Below are positions 1 to 10,123 of a stretch of DNA of 25,213 bases, piece after piece. This stretch comes from an uncultured Collinsella sp. (GTDB taxonomy: Bacteria; Actinomycetota; Coriobacteriia; Coriobacteriales; Coriobacteriaceae). The translations under genes were made by a program, and so were the position numbers. Every line of letters starts with the position of its first letter. The stretch's first letter is position 1. Location: contig CAUFRY010000031.1 in NCBI GenBank assembly GCA_959028445.1, positions 1-25,213 on the forward strand. The letters run 5' to 3'. Under the pieces are notes generated by a model that was given only the letters and a program-made list of their open reading frames with translations, was not told the DNA's origin and ran no database searches.

Positions 1-2
1 TA

Positions 3-335
3 TCGGCGGTGCTGTTTCGCGATATTCAACAGTGCTCAAGCGAGCAAATACTCAAAATACTGCTAATAGGGGTGACGACGATGGTGCAGGGGCGACCCGC
101 GATGCTCTCATCAATACGTCGGATACTTGGGAAATCAGGTCTAGATGCATGTATGATGATGCTGTGTGGCTATTCAATTAATCCGCGTTCCGAATGGGTG
201 CAGGGTATAGCTGCGACATCGTATGCTTTTGACCCGGCGCGATACTCAGATATTTCTGAGGCGGTTGACGAAGTTTATACGCACTATGCCGCGCAAGGCG
301 TTTCGGAAGTTTGCACATCTACGTTACGGGCTTAG
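3..335 (+). CDS. unrecognised protein, C-terminal part (5' truncated by window edge)
   Basis: The reading frame is open from the window edge to a TAG at 335, so this is probably the C-terminal end of a longer gene; a GTG at 9 could also serve as a start but has no visible ribosome binding site inside the window. The roughly 110 visible residues are mixed, with a hydrophobic stretch (LKILLIGVTTM) near the beginning and a helical, Tyr/Ala/Glu-rich end (YSDISEAVDEVYTHYAAQG). I do not recognise a family. The end resembles the C-terminal helices of some transcription regulators, but this is only an impression. Base composition is like the AT-richer island that follows. It lies on the same strand as the ABC transporter, with a 315-base gap and a strong hairpin between them, so co-transcription is doubtful. 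Confidence 0.4.
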   Translation, partial: SAVLFRDIQQCSSEQILKILLIGVTTMVQGRPAMLSSIRRILGKSGLDACMMMLCGYSINPRSEWVQGIAATSYAFDPARYSDISEAVDEVYTHYAAQGVSEVCTSTLRA

Positions 336-459
336 GTTTCTTCAAGCGAGCAGGCCGGTTGCGTTATTTCGAGCGATTTTTCTAGTCTAGACGACAAAAG
401 GCAAAGGATTTGATGGGTGTAAAACGCGGACGTTTGTGGGCGGATGCTCAAATCTATTG

Positions 460-505
460 TGGCAATCGGGCGGTTGAAAAAGATATTTCAACCGCCCGAT
501 TGCCA
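460..505. repeat. perfect 20-bp inverted repeat (stem-loop)
   Basis: Bases 460-479 pair perfectly with 486-505, leaving a 6-base loop (AAGATA). The stem contains the GC-rich block GGGCGGTTGAAA and its complement. There is no clear run of T on either side, so it is not a classical rho-independent terminator, although it could end transcription of the upstream partial gene. It lies in the 315-base gap (336-650) before the ABC transporter gene, in which I see nothing else beyond AT-rich sequence. Confidence 0.85.
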
Positions 506-650
506 GGTTCGTCGGAGGAGATGTCCGATTCCGACTCTCTTGTAGGAAGAGCTTGAGATCGTATTGGCCCAAGGCAATCTTAAAGCAGTCTCATTGGCAA
601 ATCTTCGCTCCTGTTGTGTTGAGGTGTAAGGTATCAGTGATTGATGTTTT

Positions 651-2303
651 GTGGCGGGTAGATTGGGGCCTTCCTTGATTCGATGCGTTCTCTCGAGGTT
701 CATCAGAGCAAAAGGGGCTTTCGTCTTCATTGCTATCACGGTGATTGGAACCGCTCTCTCCTATGCCATGCCATACGTGAACGGGAAATTCTTAGATTTT
801 CTTCTCGGTAACCGCAGCGAAAGAGACGCCGTACTCTTCGCGCTCCTGGTTGCGTCAATAGGAGTTTTCTCCACCCTCTTTACTTATTTTGCAGGAACAC
901 TTTCCATTCGCATAACCACGAGACTTTCCTTTGATCTTCTCAGGGAGGCCGTCTTGCGTTTTGAAAGAGACGATTACTTGGTGAGTCGGACCATCGATCC
1001 AGCCTATACAACGCAACGGATTATTTCCGACTCCAGCGTGGTCTCATCCTTCGTTTTGGCGAATTTTATCAGTGCGCCGCTGTCCATTGTAGCCATTCCC
1101 ATCGTATTGCTTATCATATGGTCAATTGATTCAACTCTCGCGGTGTTTTCCATCATTCTCCTCATCGTGTATTTCTGTGTAATTACTGGGTTGAGGAAAC
1201 TTTTGTATAGGGTCACGTATGAGAAGAAAGAGGCGGACAGCGCCTTTTACGCCGCAATTGGATCGCAGCTTAATCAGATTCTCAACATTCAACTGACATC
1301 TTCGTACGGCAAGAGCGAACAAGCGCTCGACGCTGGGTTTAAGAGCTATTTTCCCAAAGTTTTGCGCTCCGGAAAGCTATCATATTCTCTGACATCGCTC
1401 GATGGTCTTTTCGCAGCGTTGTTTCAAGCGGTGATACTTGTTGTTTCCGGAGTACGAATCATTAACGGAACTATGTCAATAGGCGAGTACACTATCATCG
1501 GTACATACTTCGCGGTTCTCTTTAAGACTTTGAAAAGTATGATGTCATTGTTCAAATCCTATCAAGATGCCAAAGCATCATGGGATAGGACGGCTATCGC
1601 GACGAGAGAAAAGGAGAGATCGGGGTGGAATCGGACCGATTTAGCTAAACTCGATGAAATAAATGACATTTCGGTATCTGATTTGGAATTCTCGGTTGCC
1701 CTTCCAGACGGATCTGTCCGAGAGGTCCTCGGCGGGTTTTCTTTCAAGTTTTCCGGTCCTGGTACATATTGCATAGTTGGGGAAAACGGAAGAGGCAAGA
1801 CGTCACTTCTTTACTTGATGCTCGGGCTATACTCATCGAAAGGCAAAGTAAAATACAACGGTGTGCCAATCGAAGAATGCGACTTGGATTACATACGTGC
1901 GAGAGAGATATCGTGCTGCCCGCAGTCGTGCTTCGCGCCGGACGAAACGGTGAAAGAGCTGTTAGAGTATTTCGACACGCCCTTTTCTTCCTATCACCGG
2001 GGTGTAGATGGCCTACTTTCGCTGGAAAACAGCGTGAAGGAGTTGCTCGGGAAACGTTGCTCCGCGCTTTCGGGCGGTGAGCTGCGCCGAGTGTACTTAT
2101 GGTCGGCGATTTCACGCAAGTCGTCAGTTTTGGTACTCGACGAGCCCACGACTGGGTTAGACGCTGTAAGCCGCGCCGAGCTTGCGGCCTATGTTAAGCG
2201 CAACAAGCAAAGCCAGCTGATCATCGTTGTCTCTCACGATGACGAGATGGTCGGCGCGGTAGAAGGGGTAGTGGATTTAGACAGCATGTACCAGGGTAAA
2301 TGA
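651..2303 (+). CDS. ABC transporter, fused permease and ATPase (probable peptide exporter)
   Basis: A 550-residue half-transporter with an N-terminal six-helix membrane domain (about residues 20-300) and a C-terminal ATPase. The nucleotide-binding motifs are complete: Walker A GENGRGKTS (377-385), signature LSGGE (473-477), Walker B ending in D497-E498 followed by a GLD D-loop, and the switch histidine H529. It would work as a homodimer in the cytoplasmic membrane. There is no N-terminal C39 peptidase domain, so it would not cleave a Gly-Gly leader itself. The start is the first in-frame codon after a stop at 642; it is a GTG with only a distant GAGGTG at 621-626, so the start is uncertain. 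The gene converges with the radical SAM/peptide cluster at 3004-5131 and shares its AT-rich composition, so export of (or immunity to) that peptide is a reasonable inference, not shown. Confidence 0.88.
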   Translation: MAGRLGPSLIRCVLSRFIRAKGAFVFIAITVIGTALSYAMPYVNGKFLDFLLGNRSERDAVLFALLVASIGVFSTLFTYFAGTLSIRITTRLSFDLLREAVLRFERDDYLVSRTIDPAYTTQRIISDSSVVSSFVLANFISAPLSIVAIPIVLLIIWSIDSTLAVFSIILLIVYFCVITGLRKLLYRVTYEKKEADSAFYAAIGSQLNQILNIQLTSSYGKSEQALDAGFKSYFPKVLRSGKLSYSLTSLDGLFAALFQAVILVVSGVRIINGTMSIGEYTIIGTYFAVLFKTLKSMMSLFKSYQDAKASWDRTAIATREKERSGWNRTDLAKLDEINDISVSDLEFSVALPDGSVREVLGGFSFKFSGPGTYCIVGENGRGKTSLLYLMLGLYSSKGKVKYNGVPIEECDLDYIRAREISCCPQSCFAPDETVKELLEYFDTPFSSYHRGVDGLLSLENSVKELLGKRCSALSGGELRRVYLWSAISRKSSVLVLDEPTTGLDAVSRAELAAYVKRNKQSQLIIVVSHDDEMVGAVEGVVDLDSMYQGK

Positions 2304-2674
2304 TGACAAGTGTAGTGCTACCCAACTGGCAGAGATAACAAAAAGGCGATGCAGATGCACGTAGCATTCAGGCGGTTCGGACTCGGTGCCTTCACGCCAT
2401 CGCAACGCTTTCAGATATAGTTCTCGTTCTCTTACTAAAGGAAACTTTAGTCTACGTCATCTTGTCGAGACAGAGGTGAAGCGAAGTGTTGTCGCGACGT
2501 ATCTTATTCCAGGTGGCTCAGTATCAGCGTGAGAATCGCACCAAAGTGTACTTACGATTCTCGTGTCCCACGGACAACATGAGCTGAGCATTGAGGTTCC
2601 ACCCTTTGCTGCAACTACACGGGGTTGGACGGCAATGAATATGCCGGGCCGCATACCACGCGCAACGGGGGTCC
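2304..2674. other. intergenic region without a convincing gene
   Basis: No open frame here has both a start signal and protein-like content. The only structure is a short hairpin at 2434-2451 (ACTAAAG, GAAA tetraloop, CTTTAGT) and the inverted repeat at 2531-2562 listed separately. The stretch probably contains decayed mobile DNA belonging to the transposase remnant downstream. Confidence 0.5.
2531..2562. repeat. inverted repeat GAGAATCG / CGATTCTC
   Basis: GAGAATCG at 2531-2538 is repeated in inverted orientation at 2555-2562, with a 16-base spacer. It lies about 110 bases upstream of the transposase remnant. It could be a site of that element or an ordinary hairpin. Confidence 0.5.
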
Positions 2675-2800
2675 ATGTCCCAGTATGTTGCCTACAGCAG
2701 CCTCGATGTCCACGCACACATCATCTCTGCCTTCGCGTTCAATCCATTTGCCGGAGAGTGCGAGGGTTGCCAGGCCGTAGAATTCGAGCCGAACAAATGA
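2675..2800 (+). pseudogene. possible N-terminal remnant of an IS110-family transposase
   Basis: A 41-codon fragment with the segment YVAYSSLDVHAHIISAFAF followed by NPFAGE. IS110/IS1111 transposases begin with a DEDD-nuclease strand of the type YVGIDVHxxxIxxxxxDxxTGE, and the LDVHA...I/F...G-E pattern fits this in the right order. The frame stops at 2798-2800, far short of the usual 300-400 residues, and no continuation is visible in other frames. If the reading is right, this is a decayed insertion sequence inside the accessory island, consistent with mobile-element-driven assembly. The match is judged by eye on a short segment, so confidence is modest. Confidence 0.35.
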
Positions 2801-2894
2801 AATGCGGTATCAGCGCATAGGATTAAACTGACGATTGCTTTGCACTGAGAATACGCTTGGAAAGCCGCTATGGGTGGCGGCCCGGGTTAAATTG

Positions 2895-2939
2895 AGAGGC
2901 CCGTCCAATCACTTTCATGTGACGAACGGTCGGGCCTCT
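2895..2939. terminator. candidate bidirectional terminator hairpin between convergent units
   Basis: AGAGGCCCG (2895-2903) pairs perfectly with CGGGCCTCT (2931-2939), and the stem continues with one mismatch. An inner TCAC/GTGA pair lies in the loop. The hairpin is followed by TTATT on the plus strand and by AATTT on the minus strand. Its position between the plus-strand ABC transporter and the end of the minus-strand peptide cluster fits termination from both sides. Confidence 0.5.
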
Positions 2940-3003
2940 TATTCCACTTGCCAATGCTCGGCTCATATTGGAAGAAAGCTACGCTAATGTTTGCGTGATA
3001 CTC

Positions 3004-3111
3004 CTATTTTTTCCGAAGAAAGAGTCGGATAATGAAGAATAACAATAAAAAAGGTGCCAGATATAACGCAAGTATAAAGGCTAATCCAACGAGACCTTGC
3101 AATAATGGCAT
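3004..3111 (-). CDS. 35-residue single-helix membrane peptide
   Basis: A small gene starting at an ATG preceded by GGAGGAG (3114-3120) two bases upstream, a strong Shine-Dalgarno sequence, and ending in TAG. The product is one continuous hydrophobic helix (LVGLAFILALYLAPFLLLFFIIRLF) with a basic tail RLFLRKK, so it should sit in the membrane with its C-terminus inside. It is the last gene of the minus-strand peptide cluster, 78 bases after precursor 2. I recognise no family. Small cationic membrane peptides beside RiPP genes can act as immunity or transport helpers, and this is the most economical guess; a toxin-like peptide is an alternative. Confidence 0.6.
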   Translation of the reverse strand: MPLLQGLVGLAFILALYLAPFLLLFFIIRLFLRKK

Positions 3112-3189
3112 AACTCCTCCCAGACACGAGATTTTGGTATTTGTTCCCATCTTATTCTGAATTGGACCAAATAGTTCCTAGCCACAAAA

Positions 3190-3369
3190 CTACTCGTCAA
3201 CTGGATCGCACCAATCTGCTGGCAAAACACAGCTTGATTCTTTATCGACATAGCACCAATCCGCAACAGGGCACTCGGCGATGTCGTAAAAATTGCATAT
3301 ATCAACTCCAAGACAACAAGGCTCAACGGGAGGATGTTCATTTGAACCAACAGGATGGATATGCTTCAT
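3190..3369 (-). CDS. cysteine-rich RiPP precursor peptide 2 (ranthipeptide-like, 59 residues)
   Basis: Starts at an ATG with GAGGAG (3375-3380) five bases upstream and ends at TAG. The product begins MKHIHPVGSNEH, a short leader without cysteine, followed by a core with seven cysteines (C18, C19, C25, C33, C39, C47, C54). Four are followed by Asp at exactly +4 (C19-D23, C25-D29, C33-D37, C54-D58), and two more have Asp nearby (C39-x2-D42, C47-x4-D52). It is a clear paralogue of precursor 1 (3400-3603): same leader start, then CLGxDICxxYDxAxxC. C-x3-D repeats are the substrate pattern of freyrasin-type ranthipeptide maturases, which join Cys sulfur to the Asp beta carbon. With a radical SAM/SPASM enzyme 400 bases upstream, modification by that enzyme is inferred. 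The peptide is acidic and its mature function is unknown. Confidence 0.8.
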   Translation of the reverse strand: MKHIHPVGSNEHPPVEPCCLGVDICNFYDIAECPVADWCYVDKESSCVLPADWCDPVDE

Positions 3370-3399
3370 AACAGCTCCTCACCTTAATCCAATTAGAGA

Positions 3400-3603
3400 C
3401 TACGTTTGATCAATGCCACAGTGATCTACAACGCAGATGCTGCCGCCATCCATGTCATAGTCGCAGTAATCGTATGCACCACAGCCATCTGCTTTATCAT
3501 AAACAGTACAGATGTCAGTAATGCCCAAGAGGCAGTCAAAAGACATCGGCTTCACGCCTGCCTCGTCGCCACTTCCTGGATTAATCGGATGAATATGCTT
3601 CAC
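3400..3603 (-). CDS. cysteine-rich RiPP precursor peptide 1 (ranthipeptide-like, 67 residues)
   Basis: The start is a GTG with GGGAGG (3609-3614) five bases upstream; an upstream in-frame ATG at 3651 lacks such a site and would add residues unlike the paralogue. The product starts (M)KHIHPINPGSGDE and has six cysteines at 24, 32, 41, 47, 57 and 62. C32-x3-D36 and C41-x3-D45 match the ranthipeptide C-x3-D pattern; C47, C57 and C62 are each followed by Asp after two residues. Against precursor 2 the leader start and the blocks DICxxYDxAxxC, xxDxC and DxC align, while the spacings between the last cysteines differ. It lies 169 bases after the maturase and 30 bases before precursor 2, presumably in one transcript. 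This is a modified-peptide precursor by pattern and context; no close relative could be confirmed. Confidence 0.8.
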   Translation of the reverse strand: MKHIHPINPGSGDEAGVKPMSFDCLLGITDICTVYDKADGCGAYDYCDYDMDGGSICVVDHCGIDQT

Positions 3604-3661
3604 GACTACCTCCCTTTGAGTGCAGAAAAACCTCAATATTGTGTATAACAAACCAAGATGT

Positions 3662-3745
3662 CTAGTTCACCATATTTCTAGAATGGTTTCGGCGAACGTA
3701 GCAATAAGCTTCGCAGACGGTAATCAGAAGAACGAACACCTCCAC
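3662..3745 (-). other. possible 27-residue reading frame with a hydrophobic helix, in frame after the maturase stop
   Basis: After the maturase's TAA (3773-3775) the same frame stays open to a TAG at 3662-3664 and encodes a hydrophobic segment (RIAVTIVEVFVLLITVCEAY) followed by basic residues. A GTG at 3743-3745 could start it as a separate peptide, but no Shine-Dalgarno sequence precedes it. It could be chance, a decayed C-terminal membrane anchor of the maturase, or a small peptide. Confidence 0.2.
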
Positions 3746-3772
3746 AATGGTGACAGCAATGCGCTGAACCGC

Positions 3773-5131
3773 TTATTCCGATACAGTAGCTTCTCGTTGA
3801 TTTTTCTCCTGCGAAGATGAGTGGCGGGAAATAAGGTCAAAAGCCATCTCGTAGCACATCTTTCTATATTCACATGATGCAGGGTGTAGACTCTTGGGCA
3901 AGTAGCCGTGCTCGTCTGCAGCCTCCCAGCTACAGCCCCCACCACAGAAAGACCGAGCCCAACAGTCCGTACAGTCAATTCTTTTTTCGACACCCTGACT
4001 CCAGTTTTCAATATACCTAGTTTCGTCAATTCCGGTGACGATGTTGCCCATTTTGAATCGCATCATCCCGACAAACCTGTGACAGGGGTATACGTCCCCT
4101 TCGGGAGTCACGGAAATAAAACGCCTGCCAGCCCCGCATCCGACAAAGGCGATCCTGTTGCTCATAATCAAATCAACTGCAGTTTTCAATGTTCTAAACA
4201 AGGGCTTTTCCCCTTGATCAATCTGTTTGAGATATTGATCCGCCAAATCTATTAGGCCCGCCCTGATTTTGTTTAATGAGTGTTCGTCGAGTTTGATATT
4301 CTCATCGAATGAGCTCACGGGCGAGAAGTAAATCCTTCTGAAGCCCATCTCTTTAAACTGAAGATAGTCTTCAACAAGGTTACAGTTATTATTTGTTAAG
4401 GTCGCTCTTGCGCCGAAGGGGAACGACTCGGAAAAACGACGAACGTTTTTGTCGATATCGGAGAAAGAGCCGCCTCCCGTCTTATACGGGCGCGATGCAT
4501 CGTGCTTGCATCCTGTACCATCGAGACTAATCAGAACAGAAAACCCGTGCTCCTTGAAAGAATTCACAGCAGTGTCATTCAAAAGCGTTCCGTTGGTCGT
4601 AATAGAATAGGTAAAGTTTCTATTGGGGTATATTCTTTTTGAATAGTCGACCGTTTTCCATATCAGCGGCTCGTTAATCATGGGTTCCCCACCAAAAAAG
4701 ACGATCGCAAGCGTTTCGTTTTCCGATGAACTTGCGACGAGGTAGTCGACCGCCTTGAAGGCTATCTCGTCTGTCATCAGCAGAGGAGACGTTCCATAAT
4801 CTCCTTTACCGGCAAAACAGTAACTACAACCAAGGTTGCATGCATGTGAAACGTGGAGTTCGATGGATCTAAGTTTTCGAGGCGTGTCTTTTGTTAAGAA
4901 AGTCCGCTCAGACAATCGTTGATACTCATCAATGTCGTCTTCAAGTTCTGCTATGGTCGTTTGGTCGTAGCCTTTCGCAGCAAGTGACTTTGTTAGCAAC
5001 TTCGAGTTGACCGTTCTTCCCGATGCTTCAAATATGCGAAGCGCATCTTCTGATGCTTGGTCAACCTGAAAGCAATTGCGAGTGACCTCATCGAAGCAGT
5101 AACGACGATCACTTACTGAGAAAAAATGCAT
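3773..5131 (-). CDS. radical SAM/SPASM peptide maturase (ranthipeptide/SCIFF-type)
   Basis: Predicted to cleave S-adenosylmethionine reductively and install thioether cross-links in the neighbouring cysteine-rich peptides. From the ATG at 5131 (GAGGA just upstream) the protein has 452 residues; a GTG at 5161 would add ten. The N-terminus (MHFFSVSDRRYCFDE...VDQASEDALRIFE) has the shape of the peptide-recognition region of SCIFF/ranthipeptide maturases. The radical SAM cluster motif is CNLGCSYC (C98, C102, C105), with GGEP at 147-150. The C-terminal SPASM domain carries cysteines 332, 350, 387, 390, 396, 400, 420 and 426, including CxxCx5CxxxC, enough for two auxiliary iron-sulfur clusters. It is the first gene of the minus-strand cluster and visibly more AT-rich than the core genes to the right, suggesting transfer. 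The alternative, a sactipeptide maturase, is less likely given the C-x3-D substrates. Confidence 0.88.
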   Translation of the reverse strand: MHFFSVSDRRYCFDEVTRNCFQVDQASEDALRIFEASGRTVNSKLLTKSLAAKGYDQTTIAELEDDIDEYQRLSERTFLTKDTPRKLRSIELHVSHACNLGCSYCFAGKGDYGTSPLLMTDEIAFKAVDYLVASSSENETLAIVFFGGEPMINEPLIWKTVDYSKRIYPNRNFTYSITTNGTLLNDTAVNSFKEHGFSVLISLDGTGCKHDASRPYKTGGGSFSDIDKNVRRFSESFPFGARATLTNNNCNLVEDYLQFKEMGFRRIYFSPVSSFDENIKLDEHSLNKIRAGLIDLADQYLKQIDQGEKPLFRTLKTAVDLIMSNRIAFVGCGAGRRFISVTPEGDVYPCHRFVGMMRFKMGNIVTGIDETRYIENWSQGVEKRIDCTDCWARSFCGGGCSWEAADEHGYLPKSLHPASCEYRKMCYEMAFDLISRHSSSQEKNQREATVSE

Positions 5132-5647
5132 ACGTTCCTCAATTTCATGCTGGACTGGCACTAACCTTGTTTATTGTTGCGCAGCTATAAAAAACCACCA
5201 GCGGGGATTCGGTGTGCGGCCCAATCGGACTCCCAAAAGGTTCTATTTGAGACTGGCAAGCTTTGTGTTGTTGGCACTTCGACAGCGCTCTTTATTCCAA
5301 CATGGAGCCTCGCAGTTTGAGTCGACTTGCCTCTGGAAGGTCCGATCTTAACTTGATTTAGGATGAAAACAGATTACAGGCGCGCTCCTCTAGAAAGAAA
5401 GGAAACCAATCGCCGCCTTTCACCAGGAAAGTTTTTATAGCCCACCTCGAGCAAAATGAAAGATGCGAGAGCGATTGGGGAACAACGCGAATCTCCCCTT
5501 TTGGGTGGGAGCGAGCCTTCAGCCACCGGCGAACGACTCGCCCTGGTCAGAATCTGGAAGTGGTGCCGGGCCGCTTGGGCCTCCCCGGTGACTTCGTGGG
5601 GCTTACCTGCCTGACGTCGAGGAGTACATCCGCAAGATTCGTTCCCT
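5132..5647. other. island junction region without a convincing gene
   Basis: This stretch holds the upstream region of the maturase and the change from AT-rich to GC-rich sequence at about 5550. Frames here are short and interrupted by stops. At 5592-5664 one plus frame reads LRGAYLPDVEEYIRKIRSLC before a stop, which looks protein-like and may be a fragment of a disrupted gene. A TTTTTTATAG stretch 30-40 bases upstream of the GTG at 5161 may belong to the maturase promoter, but no clear -35/-10 pair is visible. Confidence 0.4.
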
Positions 5648-6121
5648 ATGCCGTTTGCTCTCACGCCCGCCTTAGTTCCAAGTCGGGCGAGCCGCCGCGC
5701 TCATGCGACCCGTGGCGGCGACACGTCGACGCCGCGCTCGCTGAGCACATCTTCGGTCGCGGGCGAGCACGAGGTCGCGCCGGCGCATCCGCTGGGACTG
5801 CTGTGCGTGCAAAACGGCTACGTGGTGAGCGTCCCGCGCTGGATTCAGCCGAGTGAGGAAGGCGTTGAGATCGGCGCGCTGGCAACGGGGGAGGGCGGCA
5901 TCACCGACGACGTCTCGGCCCGCCATGCCCATATCTGGTGCGACGAGTCTGGCGCATGGTTTGTCGAGGACCTGTCGTCCACTAACGGCACCGTGGTGGT
6001 AAACGGGGCCACGAGTGTGTGTATTCAAGTAGAGCCCGGCCGCTCCGCCCAGCTCAACCCCGGCGACGAGCTCAAACTCGGCGAATCCACCACCTACGCC
6101 ATCCTGCTCGGCGCCCTCTAG
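5648..6121 (+). CDS. FHA-domain protein, probably N-terminally truncated
   Basis: The C-terminal 105 of 157 residues form a forkhead-associated domain, which binds phosphothreonine peptides: GVEIGALATGEGGITDD, then the core VSARHAHI (Ser and His of the binding loop) and DLSSTNGTVVVNG, followed by GDELKLGESTTYAIL. The first 50 residues are Ser/Thr/Arg/Pro-rich, like an interdomain linker and unlike a natural N-terminus, and no good Shine-Dalgarno sequence precedes the ATG. In-frame stops lie just upstream (5612). The usual Gly-Arg of the first strand (IGR) is replaced by IGA. This is probably the remaining end of a larger FHA protein cut by the junction of the accessory island; FHA proteins normally partner Ser/Thr kinases, none of which is visible here. 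The stop codon runs directly into an intergenic repeat. Confidence 0.6.
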   Translation: MPFALTPALVPSRASRRAHATRGGDTSTPRSLSTSSVAGEHEVAPAHPLGLLCVQNGYVVSVPRWIQPSEEGVEIGALATGEGGITDDVSARHAHIWCDESGAWFVEDLSSTNGTVVVNGATSVCIQVEPGRSAQLNPGDELKLGESTTYAILLGAL

Positions 6122-6170
6122 CCGGCAGTTAGGGACGTTCCTTTCCTGCCGGTACTTGGGGACACTCCTT
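6121..6170. repeat. dispersed intergenic repeat, copy 1 (two GCCGG..GGGGAC..TCC units)
   Basis: Two tandem related units start at 6121 and 6148, each of the form GCCGG(C/T)A(C/G)TT(A/G)GGGAC followed by a pyrimidine-rich TCC block. The same two-unit arrangement recurs at 11855-11905. The repeat begins at the last base of the FHA gene's stop codon. Such dispersed GGGGAC-containing repeats resemble REP-type elements mobilised by Y1 (RAYT) transposases; that link is inferred. Confidence 0.7.
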
Positions 6171-6573
6171 GGCGCGTCAGAGCCAGTCGTCCGGGGATGG
6201 AGGGACCATTCTGGCCTTTGGCGGTCACCCGAGGTAAACCTTTACCGCCCGCCTATATTTGTCGAAATTACACTTAACGGCGGGGTACAATAAACCCGCA
6301 TGCGGATTTCCGTTGCGGGCGCTTCCCATCGCCGGGGCGTGCCCGGGAGCATCCGGCATGCGGCCTTTGCGGCGCTCGGTCATGTGCAAGACGGGTAGCT
6401 GGGCCTGTGGAGCGCGTACAGCCGCCCCTCGCCCTGGCATGCCTTCTCTCCACGCCATGTACCTGCTGCTGAGCCTGCCTGCCAGATGATTGGAAGCAAC
6501 AGCGTAAATCCCATCACGCCAACATCCCGGCGATCGCCGGGGCCTGTATACCTATATGAGAGGAGAGGGGTAT
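6171..6573 (+). promoter_or_regulatory. nifJ upstream region: candidate -10 and long leader
   Basis: No gene is visible. A candidate -10 element TACAAT lies at 6286-6291, preceded by GGGG as in several other promoter-like sites in this window; no good -35 box is spaced correctly. If used, it gives a leader of about 275 bases. The leader contains a perfect 16-base palindrome, CCCGGCGATCGCCGGG, at 6526-6541, about 30 bases before the start codon, which could be an operator or a hairpin. I recognised no known riboswitch class or T-box. Confidence 0.35.
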
Positions 6574-10113
<3,540 letters not shown>

Positions 10114-10123
10114 GTCTCCCACC

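Noticed and set aside
6171..6573. Possible riboswitch or structural RNA in the long nifJ leader
   Set aside because: No known riboswitch, T-box, SRP or tmRNA signature could be recognised; only hairpins of ordinary GC-rich DNA.
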